Part shown: positions 54,763 through 64,000 of the stretch, piece by piece
Position numbering within the stretch: the stretch's first letter is position 1
Layout: each line of letters starts with the position of its first letter
Source of the DNA: Luscinia megarhynchos
Taxonomy: Eukaryota; Chordata; Aves; Passeriformes; Turdidae
DNA length: 64,000 nucleotides
Assembly: GCA_034336665.1 (NCBI GenBank)
Contig: JAPFBE010000032.1
Location: forward strand, 3,038,001-3,102,000
Reading direction: 5' to 3'
The notes under the pieces: model-generated
Databases searched by the model: none
What the model was told of the DNA's origin: nothing
The model's input: only the letters and a program-made list of their open reading frames with translations
Made by a program: the position numbers and the translations under genes

Positions 54763-57536
54763 TCAGTAGACCTGAAATGAAAACCTTTGGTTGTCTCAAG
54801 CCTGAAACAGCCGCAAGGCTGCCAAACGTTAATTGAACACTTGATATTTAATTTGTCTTGGATACCCACACCCTTTATCCCATCCTCCTCCTTTGGTTTT
54901 AAGAGAGAGGCTTTTGCCAATGTGGAGTTAGTAGTATTTATATCTTTGCGCGTGATGGTGTTAATAGCAGGTACGCGCTGTAAACCTAGTTTTTTTTTTC
55001 TTGGACTTCTGTGTCTAGTTGTGTTGGCAGTCTCTGGCGAAATGTCCTTGCTTCTTGCACTGGAAGTAGGTGATATGCTGCTGCTGCTCTTGTGGCACTG
55101 GTTGCTTTCTTGCTCATGGTGTTTTAGCTGCTGTGGACTTTGGTTGTGCAGGTCTTGGATGCACTGAACAGTTCTGTTTTACTGGTGCAGGCTTCTATCA
55201 TCTGTGCTAGGGTAGGTGCTGGGTAGAGGGGAAGGCTAAGAATAACTCTGTGGCAGGCTTCATTAGCATTTATCTGTGCCATCTCCTTTATCAATTCTGC
55301 CTGTATTGCTGGGTTGAGCACTTGCCTTTCAACCTGTGTCTGGAGGCAGTCTACAAACTGTAGAATTTTCTCAGAGGCATACTGTTTTACATTAACATAG
55401 CTACCTGTGACTTCAGCTGTTGGTAATTGGTTAAAAGCCTTTTCTTCTGCATTGTAGATTTTGTCTAAAATAGATTTAGATAATACTCGGGTTTGTTTTT
55501 CAGGGCAATGCCAATTTCCTTCACAACACAGATGATCATGTGTAATATCATTATCATCATCATCAGAATCTTTTGAATCTTCAGAGCTTTGCTGAAGCTC
55601 TTTTAGAAGGACCACTAAGGAATGTTTCCAAATATTCCACCATAAATCATATTCTGAGGGGGTCAGCAAACACCTGAAAAGATCTTTTATATCATTAGGT
55701 ACCATCTCATTTGAAGTAAAAGTGGCTGTCATCATGCCTTTAAAAATTTCACTGCTTCTGCCAAATTCTCTTTGTACTTTAGAAATTTCCTTTTTATTTT
55801 GAGAGGACAAAGGCTAATAACTTCTCTTGCCATTTCTTCTACCAAGATAAATTACGGGAGCAGCTAAGGGTGTGGGAGTCCAGGGTGTCCCCCTGACTCC
55901 TTTGGGGATGCAAAAACCCCCATGGCAGACCCCTCTGAGACCTCCAAATGGTGTCCAAGAGCCACAGGGACTGGATTTGGCTCCTTGGGAGAATTTGCCA
56001 ACACTGAAGGAGGAATCACAAAATGTGAGAACAAGCAGGGTGTGAATTGTAATGTTAGAATGTAGAATTAGTGGGTTTTTGGATTGTTTCTATTAAGGGC
56101 CATGTGGTCAAGATGGAGGAACCTGGGTGTGGTGGGCTCCTTCCTCCTTCTTCTTTGTGTCATCCATGATGGGATTGCATCCTGGGAACCACAGATTGGA
56201 TGGGGAAAGAACTGGACATTGTAAAGAGAGTGCATGACATTGGGAAAAATTTGTAAACATCACATACGTAGATTTAGGTATAAAAGTTCGGGCACAGCCC
56301 ACCCGCGGGGAGTTCTGTAATGGTTGTCTTACAGGGCAGACCTGTGTCGGGCTGCCTGAAACATTTTGCAAGATAAGAGAAATAAATAGCTTTGAAGCAA
56401 CACAAGGTTGTCTCCAGAAGCTTTGTTGTCGGTGACTCCGAGGGAATCCAGACTCCTGACCACCTGCGTGTCCTCTCTGAGGGGTCTCAAGGCTAAAGAG
56501 ACCCTCGGGGCGGTGACAAAGGGTATATTTTCCTCTTCATAGTCCTGACTCCCAATAAAATTCCCATGTGTTCTATTTACCTGGGAGCTAGGACGCATTC
56601 CACCCCTGACCTCCTGGGGTCCGGGAAGGGGCTGGCTTCCCTCCCCCCCACCCCCACTGGAGGCTGCAAGGACCCCACCCCGCTCCCGGCTCATTCGGCA
56701 GCTCGGAGGGCAGGCCCCGCCTCTCCCACCCTCGTTCCAGTGGCAACCCTGGGGGCAGGCCTGTGAAACCAGAGCAGGGGAGGGGGCGGGGTTACAGGGT
56801 GATGTCATATGGGGCGGGCACTTGGAGGAGGGAGGAGGCGGGGTGGCCAAGGACAGGAATGGATTGTTGGAGGGGAAGGGGAAGGGGGCAGGGACAGGAG
56901 GGTAAAAGGGATTAAGGGATGAAGAAGCCAACACATGGCTGCCACCATTTTGAAAACTAACCCCTACCACATGGTTGGTGTTCTGAGGTGAAGGAAAGTC
57001 ACTTTTAGAGGTATCAAAACAGTGTTCTTGAGGTAATACAGGCAGGACAGAAATGTACAGGGAAGATTCTCTGACAACCTGCACATAATTGTCAGAGCCC
57101 GGGTACTGAGGAGGACTCAGGGGCCCAGAACATATGCCAAATACTTTGGGTGTCCTGCTTCTCTAGGGATGGCCTGCGTGTCCCCTCCAGTTCAGGGGCA
57201 GAGGGGTTTGGAGGAAGGATAGGGGAATTCGGGGGCCTTTGCTGTGGCTGTCTTTTGTTTTCTGTTTGTAGCAATTGTTTGCGAATTTGTAAAAATTTGG
57301 GAGAAACAGAGAGGCTGTATTATCTCAATTTTCCACTTTTAATGTTAATAAATCTCCTATTTTATACCAAAATAAAACAGAATTTGTATCTTGCAATTCA
57401 AAATCTGGAATTTCAAAAGACAGCCAGCAGACAAAGTGTTCTAATCATTTCTTTGAGACTGTAATTTCTTCAGCACTTAAAATTTCCTTAAGCTGGAAAA
57501 ATATACTCTTTTGTTGAGCAGAAAGCTGAGTGCCCA
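54763..57536 (-). pseudogene. gag: Provirus 3 gag, split by a solo LTR
   Basis: Gag begins at 57536 with Met-Gly-Thr (myristoylation-type) and about 30 residues of matrix before a TGA. A proline-rich part follows (56519-57274). After the LTR 55871-56518 comes capsid (55124-55810, 228 aa, major homology region at QYASEKILQFVDCLQ). A CCHC-like knuckle near 55030-55070 has its first Cys replaced by Tyr (YFQCKKQGHFARDC). Confidence 0.83.
55871..56518 (+). mobile_element. Solo LTR in gag of provirus 3, TSD AAGGG
   Basis: It begins TGTGGGAG and ends GGTGACA. A perfect 5-bp duplication AAGGG (55866-55870 and 56519-56523) flanks it. TATAAAAG at 56279-56286 and AATAAA at 56381-56386 give plus orientation, opposite to the host provirus. 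Confidence 0.93.
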
Positions 57537-58190
57537 TGTTTTTAAAGCAATCTGCCCTTTTATCTACCTCTTCACGCAATAACAATACAAACAAAAGCAG
57601 TTTCTTTCTGACTCGATTCCAAAAATCTGGGAGAAAGGGGGTGCAGGAGCCACGCGGTCGGGATTACGCAACCCCGAACCACCGCGCCAGCCCCAGGTTA
57701 GCCCTGCCGCCTTCCACCGCTTCTGGAGAGCCCTCAGGTGCCGCGCGGCGCCTGAGATGCAAGCCGCACTGGTGTGAGCTGGATGGATGTTGCAATCACC
57801 GCCTGCACCAGCGGGGCCGGCCACGTGCGTACTGCTGCCGCTGCTGCTGCTCCGTGGGGTCTAACTGCCCCGCCCCGCTGCCACGCAGCCTCTGGTCCGA
57901 CTCGGAAACACCCTCCCTGCAACTAGGGGATAATTTTGGGGTCCCTGCCACCCACGAGGGTCTGTTACCTGTCCCGCGGACCTCGGCTGCCCTGTAGCTG
58001 AGTGAAAAGTCCTTGTTCCTGGGACAACTCGCTTTTGGCACTTGAGCGAGCTCCTGCCCCAATCCTCCGTTCCCGGGGCTGCGCAGAAAGCAGCTCCCAA
58101 TTGGGACAAGGTGTTGATCAGTGCAAAAAGTTTAATAAATCCCTAAAATGGGATCCTAGCCACGAGTGGGCTCTCTAATAGTTGCAAAAG
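57537..58190 (-). other. Provirus 3 leader
   Basis: GC-rich leader between the primer site and the gag ATG. ORFs on both strands here show no protein similarity and are explained by base composition. It would carry the packaging signal, which cannot be seen directly. Confidence 0.6.
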
Positions 58191-58209
58191 CCTCACGTTT
58201 TGAACGCCA
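58191..58209 (-). promoter_or_regulatory. Primer binding site, tRNA-Lys type
   Basis: The plus strand CCTCACGTTTTGAACGCCA lies two bases before the 5' LTR and fits the 3' tail of tRNA-Lys(1,2) with a few changes. tRNA-Lys priming is usual for betaretroviruses and differs from the tRNA-Trp sites of proviruses 1 and 2. Confidence 0.65.
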
Positions 58210-58211
58210 AC

Positions 58212-58543
58212 TGCAGCTGCTACTTGGACTTCTTCCTGGCTAACTCAGTGCTAAAAGGAAGCCTAGAGCCCTGAAGGAATGGGATAAAAGAGCAAGAGGC
58301 TCCTTTCCCAGAAGGGGTTCCAATGCTTTATTCCAAGATGCTTCCAGGGAGAAAGAGGAAATTGGAATGCCTGGCTGTGCTATTTTAAACCCCCCTCCAG
58401 GGGTGGAGGGAACCCAGACCTCAGCCAATCAGCTTAGGGCGGAGGGGAAGGGGGAGGGGAAAAGACTGAACCACAGGAAAGGGTGCAGGGGAGTTTGAGG
58501 AGATGCCATTCTCAGTGCTACATAAAAACGTGAATGGAATACA
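58212..58543 (-). repeat. Provirus 3 5' LTR
   Basis: It begins TGCAGCTGCT and ends GAATACA, 332 bp. Its pair is 49613-49947. The primer site to its left makes it the 5' LTR. Confidence 0.87.
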
Positions 58544-58889
58544 ACATACATACACAGTCTGCAGTATTCTCCCCTTACTTTAGGGGAAGTCAGTACACAT
58601 ACACCCAGCAATAAAGAACAAAAACATTACAGTTCTGCCTTTTGCACCAAGAAGATCTTTTATGAATTTCTGAAGACAGAGTCCTCAAACGAGTGTAGGG
58701 ATGCTTTTCACCTAGGCGTGTGCAGTTTGCGGGAAATCTGAAATGCCCCCTTGCTTTCTAATTTGTCTCACCCCTGTCGAGGTGGTCAGCTAGGTGCAGC
58801 TGAAGAAAGACGTCATTCCCCTGTTACAGACTACACACAACCAGTAGCCCTTCTGTCTGTCAGAAATCCTGTCTGTGACACCAATGTAA
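58544..58889 (-). pseudogene. Leader of the second LTR-D provirus, right piece
   Basis: It begins with the third ~75-bp unit shared with 49492-49612 and goes on with sequence parallel to the leader at 48400-48573 (CCCTTGCTTTCTA, CCCCTGTTACA words). A possible primer site ends ACACCA six bases before the LTR and is a weak tRNA-Ser match. Confidence 0.65.
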
Positions 58890-59506
58890 TGTCACGATCT
58901 GCTCAACCCGAGCGGGAGTCTTGATGGTTCGTTCGACCCCAGGGTGCAAAAGACAAAAGCAAGAGACTCAAGTTTTACTCAGTAGCAAGCAGCAATGCAG
59001 TTTATTGCGTGCCAACAATTCAGTTTTGCCATAGGAGAGAGAGAGAGGTAAAGGAAATGAAGTAAAAAGGGAGAGAGAGAGTGAAAGAAAGGATGGGGAT
59101 ATAACTACCAACAGAAGGGACGCATCCTTGTGGTCGTCCGACAATAAACGCTTCTTCGGTCTGTCTGGGAGAAAGAGATCTCAGAGTCTCTTTAAGAAAG
59201 TCACTTTTTATAGTCCTTTTCCAAAGCTAGTGGCCTCTGGCCAAAAGGTGGAGAGATTTATGGACTACTGTATGCGGAGATCGTCACTCCAAGAAACAGG
59301 TGCAGGAACAGGGCGCTATAACCAGTACACTGCTCGAGAACAGCATACCATGGCAAGCACCAGGCACACCTACACACAGTCCCTTAGCAAGTATCCACCT
59401 CGGCCAGGCCAGAACTCTGGTCCAGAGCAAGTGGTGGGTTCCTGTGCTCTCAGTCTCGGATGATGGTCGTAAGGCAGATCAGAGAAACTTGGGACCGAGT
59501 CTTACA
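58890..59506 (-). mobile_element. 5' LTR, family LTR-D, second copy
   Basis: It begins TGTCACGA and ends CTTACA. It has one U3 unit. TTTATT near 58999 gives minus orientation. Its right flank is pol of provirus 4, in which this element was inserted. Confidence 0.85.
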
Positions 59507-60866
59507 CAAGTGCAATTTGAAGGGTCTTATTTTCTGTTCATAGTTGTTCAAACGTATCTACTGTCAACCTCTCTGGAGACACTATATCCTCAGAGAGGCT
59601 GATCGACAGATAAATGCATGCAAAATCGTATCCAGCCAGTTCCAGGATCCTTACTCGTGCTTTCCTGGCCAGCTGAGTCATCAGCTCTTGTGGCCTTGTT
59701 ATACTCTTGGACTGATGGTGATGGAGGAGAACACACTCTATGATCAACAGAGGGTCCCTCTGGTCCTGGTCCCATTGGAATATTAAATTGTGCAAGTGTG
59801 GCAATTTTCCCAAAATTATAAATTTGAATGGCAGGTCTGTTTTACAACGGTGAGACTGTTTCTCTGTCAGAGCTTTCTCTACTTTCTTTAAGGCAAGCTT
59901 TGCCTCTGGAGTCAGAGTCTTGGGAGAACTTAGCTCCTCTCTCCCTTTCAATAAATTGAAGAGGGGGGCTAGGTCTTCTGTTGTGATACCTAGTCAAGGC
60001 CTGATCCAATTTAAAGACCCACATAAGGAGTGGAGGTCTGCTAAAGTTTTGGGATTGCTCTCAATAGCCAATTTTTGAGGAACAATGGTCCTTGCAGCAA
60101 TCTGAAGCCCCATATACTTCTAAGGGGGCAATCTTTGAACTTTTTCCTCCTGTAATTCAAAACCTGCAGTTATCAACACATTGACCGCTTGGTCAAGTGC
60201 ATGTTGTAGTATATTGTCACTGAAGGCACACACAAGCACATCATCCATATAGTGCAGGATGATGGCTTTCCCCACCTTGGCACGCACAGGAGACAGCAAT
60301 GAGGTGATGTACCATTGGCAGATGATAGGAGAAGCTTTCATTCCTTGTGGCAGCACTTTCCAATGGAATTGCCTCATGGGAGCTTCCTGTTTTAGGTTGG
60401 GACCGAGAATGCAAAACGCAGGGTGTCAGCTGGGTCAAGAGGAATTCTGAAAAAACAGTCTTTGATATCAAAATCTGCCAGATTCCAATTTTGGGGAAGC
60501 ATTGCTGGGGAGGGCATCAGGGCATCCCTGGTTGAAAGGGTCCCATGTCGACATTGACTTCATTTATTTTCCTGAGATCGTGGAAGAGCTGTCACTTGTT
60601 CTTCCCCAGCTTTCTAATAACAAAAAATCGGGGAGTTCCAAGGGCTGAATGGTGGCTCAATGTTACCTCGAGCCAACTGCTCCTCTATGAGTTCATTGAG
60701 CACCTCCAATTTTTCATTGTTGAGTGGCCACTGAGCTACCCATACTGGTTCATCAGTGGTCCAATTCAGCATCTGGGTAGAATGCTCCACAGTGGCCGCT
60801 CTTAAAAATCCCGAGGGGTTTTTGGGATTTCAGTGCTTACCCCCCATTGAGACATGAGGTGCCTTC
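59507..60866 (-). pseudogene. Provirus 4 reverse transcriptase
   Basis: Frames 59538-59951 (connection) and 60120-60377 (palm) are close relatives of the provirus 3 RT. The catalytic YMDD is at 60240-60251. A stop at about 59992, another near 60121, and frame changes further on break it. The fingers lie at about 60380-60700. Everything after the connection has been lost at the LTR-D insertion. Confidence 0.85.
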
Positions 60867-61432
60867 TGTAAGAGTCGGTCCAAAGTTTTCTCTGATCTGC
60901 CTCACGACCACCATCAGAGACTGGGACCTGAGATTGCACCACTTGCCCTGAACCGGAGCTCCGGCCTGGCCAAGGTGGATGCTTGCGGGCCAAGGAGTGT
61001 TTGTAGCTGTGCCTGGTGCTTGTCATGGTACGCTGCAGGGTACTGGTTATCGCACCCTGTCCCCCCACCTGCATCATGGGGCTACGATCTTCACGTACAA
61101 TAGTCCATAAATCTCCCCACCTTTTGGCCAGAGGCCACTCGCTTTGGAAAAGGACTGTAAAAAGTGACTTTCTTAGAGAAGACTTTGAGATCTCTTTCTC
61201 CCCAACAGATTGAGGACGCGTCTCGTCAGACGACCACGAGGATGCATCCCGTCTGTTGGTAGCTATATCCCATCCTTTCACTCTCTCACCCTCTCTCTCT
61301 CTCTCTCTTTGGCACTCAATAAACTGCATTACTGCTTTCTGCTAAACAAACCTGTGTCTCTTTCTTTTGTCTTTGCACCCGGGGGTCGAATGAACCATCA
61401 CGTCTCCTGCTTGGGTTGAGCAGATCGTGACA
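60867..61432 (+). mobile_element. Solo LTR-D in provirus 4, TSD CCTTC
   Basis: It begins TGTAAGAG and ends CGTGACA. A perfect 5-bp duplication CCTTC (60862-60866 and 61433-61437) flanks it. AATAAA near 61318 gives plus orientation. One U3 unit is present (about 61080-61150, inverted relative to the other copies). A CT repeat (61285-61310) lies before the poly(A) signal. Confidence 0.92.
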
Positions 61433-62197
61433 CCTTCCCCACAAGGGAACCCTGTAATCTGCAACAAACAGGCATAAATTAGCCAATTGCCCATCCAGCC
61501 CCTCAAATTGTATGACGCTTTTTGATATTCTTGCCAATTGGGCCCCCCCTATGCCCTGTATTTTGCCTGCTATGTTTTGCAGTTCCCAATGTTACAGCCA
61601 TGCCCTTTCAGGGTTGATCGTCACATCTGCTCCTGTGTCTAACAAGCCTTTCACCCCTATCCCATCCGGGCCTTGCCGAATCTGGCAGGGAATCATAGAC
61701 TTGTCCTCATGCACCACTTCTGTGCAGTAGACTTCTGGTGCCTGATTTTCTGCTGGGATCTTTGCTGGAATAGGAATAGCCTGGGCAATGACCTGGCCCC
61801 TGGCGAGGTAAAATGGTGGGTGGATACAGCGTGCCAAGAGAACAAGACTGCTCAGATTTGCAAAAAGCGTCACTGGAACAATCTCAATCTCAGGTGGTGT
61901 GTGATTGCTATCACCCATGACAAAATACATACCACCAGGTTCTAGAGGCATTGATGTTTCCCCCAGTGGTTTGACATCTATCAGCATCCAGCTTCGGGAC
62001 CTGAAGAACTTTTTACCAGATGTTAGAAGTAGCAGCAGTGGCTGAGGCAGCCATACTTTAGTACAACTGTCAATATCAGCTGAGTGTGTCTCATGTCTGG
62101 TGTGGATGTCATGTCCAGTTCTGTTATGTAGTTCAGTTTTTATTTGTCCCACTCCCCCTTGCCCCTGGGACCCTGCTCTATTTATTTTTACATGCAA
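61433..62197 (-). pseudogene. Provirus 4 protease and upstream region
   Basis: The frame 61592-62197 (201 aa) includes the region before protease (LARGQVIAQAIP) and the intact active-site Asp-Thr-Gly at 61631-61639 (LLDTGADVTI). A frameshift near 61590 leads to the protease C-terminal half (61434-61537). Gag would lie to the right but has been displaced by the ERVL at 62213. Confidence 0.83.
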
Positions 62198-62212
62198 AGC
62201 AGGATCGCGCTG

Positions 62213-64000
62213 TGTCCAAGTTTGGACAAACTTAGGGAAAAAACCCCCAGAAGAGCTTCCCAGGAAATAAGAAAAAAAATTTCACTCAGGGGGAAAAGTG
62301 GAAAAAACCTATTTATTAACACATACAAGAGAAACACTTCCCAGCACAGACCCGGGTGACAAAAAAGTTTTCACCGAGAGAGAGAAACTTGGACGCTTGA
62401 TCTTCACTAGAAGGGCGGCAGCTTCTCTGGCCGGTGTCCAGCGGCAGGCCGCAGGGTTCCTCCGGAGCTGGTGCTGAATCCTCGGGGGTGAGGGGGAGAA
62501 GGGAGAGGGGAGAGAAAGAAAAAAACAGCCGGAATAGCCAGCAAGCCTTAAACAGCAGCGAGCTAGACCAAGTAATTCAAGCAATATAAAGTCAGAAAAA
62601 ATCAAGCAAAAAAAACCAGCTAACTCACAAACCAGGCCACGAGCCACCACCACAGCAGCGATAGCCACCGCAGCAGCAGCCAGAGCCAAGAGCGCAGCCG
62701 CTCGCGCCACCCCCCCCAAGCCAAGCCCTAGCGGCAAACCAAGGCCATTCCGCAGAGCAGAGCCCAGGCGGCCCCTCCCCGGGAGCAGACAGCTTCATGG
62801 CCAAGGGGGGCAGGGTGAGAGTCAGTCAAATCATCAACCCAGGACATTCCACCCCTTATCCCATATCGTGATCATTGACACACGATTGGGATATACACTC
62901 ATTAAACACAATATGAACACTTCCTCTGACTTGCTCAAACCTTCAACATTTACATATTCCTTCTGTCTCATCCCACAGTCAGATCTCCCTGAGGGTACAC
63001 AGCGGGTTGTTCCATCTTTCTGCATTATCCACCAAGTACATCCAGGTCCTTGAGCAAAGGCAATCCCCGAATGGGTTTGCCTGTACTCGAGGCAGGATTA
63101 ATCCATACTGTCTTCCCTAGCAATCCTCTGACATGGGCCGGCTGGGACTTTGTCTCCATCTACTGTATTAAGGCACTCAGATTGGGCAGGACCTGCTTTC
63201 GGTTGGTGGAACCTCGAGTGTTGACTAACCAAGTGGCCTTTGCCAAATGCTTCTCCCAATTCTTAAAGGATCCCCCACCCAATGCCTTTAAGGTGGTCTT
63301 TAACAATCCATTGTACCTCTCCACTTTACCTGCAGCTGGTGCATGGTAAGGGATGTGGTACACCCACTCAATACCGTGTTCCCTAGCCCAGGTGTTGACA
63401 AGGTTATTCTTAAAATGAGTCCCATTGTCTGACTCGATCCTCTCAGGGGTACCATGCCTCCAAAGGACCTGTTTTTCCAGGCCCAGGATGGTGTTGCGGG
63501 CAGTAGCGTGAGATACAGGGTAGGTCTCCAACCATCCGGTGGTGGCTTCCACCATGGTTAGCACATAACGTTTGCCTTGGCGGGTCTGAGGCAGTGCGAT
63601 GTAATCAATCTGCCAGGCCTCCCCGTACTTGTACTTGGACCAACGTCCTCCATACCAGAGGGGCTTCACTCGCTTGGCCTGCTTGATGGCAGCGCAGGTG
63701 TCACAGTCATGAATAACTTGAGTAATGCTGTCCATGGTAAGATCCACCCCTCGGTCTCGTGCCCACTTATAGGTGGCATCCCTCCCCTGATGGCCTGAGG
63801 CATCATGGGCCCATCGAGCCAGGAACAACTCTCCCTTATGTTTCCAATCTAAATCTATTTCCAACCCCCCTATTTTTGCTGCTTGATCTACTTGATGGTT
63901 ATTTCGCTGTTCTTCATTAGCTCTACTTCTGGGGACATGAAACGTCCACATGGCGAACCTTCACGGGTAGCTTGTCTAACCGAGTAGCTATGTCTTTCCA
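62213..64000 (-). mobile_element. Young ERVL provirus, cut by the window end
   Basis: The 3' LTR 62213-62846 (TGTCCAAG ... CAGGACA), polypurine tract and integrase are nearly identical to 7655-9383. The left flank CGCTG may be one TSD copy; the other lies outside. The rest of the provirus would continue past 64000. Confidence 0.93.
63160..63951 (-). pseudogene. pol (integrase part): ERVL integrase, second young copy, frameshifted end
   Basis: The 263-aa frame has the same zinc domain and all three catalytic acids (QIDYIA, ESDNGTH, KVERYN) as 8403-9383. A 2-bp insertion near 63195 changes the frame, so the C-terminal domain of the first copy is lost from this frame. The upstream part continues toward the window end. 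Confidence 0.85.

Larger units (their letters stand above)
49613..58543 (-). mobile_element. ERVK-like provirus 3 with an intact env ORF
   Basis: Two LTRs (49613-49947 and 58212-58543) enclose gag, dUTPase-like/protease, RT, RNase H, integrase and env on the minus strand. The flanking ACATA (49608-49612 and 58544-58548) is a possible 5-bp TSD, but in a repetitive ACATAC context. The LTRs differ at roughly 40 of 330 positions by hand count, so it is old. A later solo LTR splits gag. Protease and integrase have lost active-site residues and RNase H has a stop, while env is open throughout. Confidence 0.9.

Noticed and set aside
57530..57997. 155-aa plus-strand ORF
   Set aside because: It runs antisense through the leader and gag start of provirus 3; Cys/Arg-rich composition follows GC content.
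48574..59506. Reading 48574-49370 and 58890-59506 as the two LTRs of one provirus
   Set aside because: Both have primer-like sites on the left, lengths differ (797 and 617 bp), and the expected polypurine tract right of 49370 is absent.
1..64000. tRNA or rRNA genes
   Set aside because: Only tRNA-like 3' tails at primer binding sites were seen; no cloverleaf or rRNA sequence.

Overview
The window looks like avian, most likely songbird, nuclear DNA. It holds CR1 LINE fragments, many bird-type LTR retroelements, and a remnant of an OR14-type (bird-expanded) olfactory receptor. I see no intact cellular gene. Such density of endogenous retroviruses (ERVs) is what is known of the avian W chromosome and unplaced repeat scaffolds; assigning it there is inference. 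Almost the whole window is ERVs inserted into ERVs, and most insertions can be bounded by target-site duplications (TSDs) read directly from the sequence.

Layout. 1-7650: a CR1 copy split by an insertion, a solo LTR (3214-4609), further LTR remnants, and the 3' end of an old ERVL. 7655-14271: a complete, env-less ERVL provirus on the minus strand (TSD TTCAG), inserted in the integrase gene of the older ERVL. 14321-27342: a deep nest. A solo LTR of a ~1.4 kb family (LTR-A, TSD GGAGA, 15037-26947) is split by a 442-bp solo LTR, by plus-strand ERVK-like provirus 1 (15860-25056), and by another solo LTR; provirus 1 itself carries two more solo LTRs. 27098-27808: the 5' end of a gamma-type ERV with a tRNA-Gln primer site. 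27809-37013: minus-strand ERVK-like provirus 2, hit by two solo LTRs and cut at its left LTR. 37020-38130: a plus-strand RT fragment and an LTR remnant.

38136-44536: an ERVL fragment, then a second ERVL copy full of small indels running into a 100-N gap (44537-44636), probably unpolished sequence. 44637-47892: OR14-type pseudogene fragment, a duplicated ~190-bp unit, reverse CR1 and a ~900-bp minisatellite. 47930-59506: two minus-strand 5'-LTR-plus-leader remnants (LTR-D family), with minus-strand provirus 3 (49613-58543) inside the leader of the second. Provirus 3 keeps a full-length env ORF although gag, protease, RNase H and integrase are damaged. 59507-62197: minus-strand provirus 4 (pol and protease) with a solo LTR-D. 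62213-64000: a third young ERVL, cut by the window end.

Nothing here works as an operon or cellular pathway. The coding content is gag, dUTPase/protease, reverse transcriptase, RNase H, integrase and env in different states of decay. The points most worth follow-up are the preserved env of provirus 3, two small unexplained ORFs between pol and env in provirus 2, the amplified U3 repeat in one LTR, and the likely assembly artefact beside the gap.
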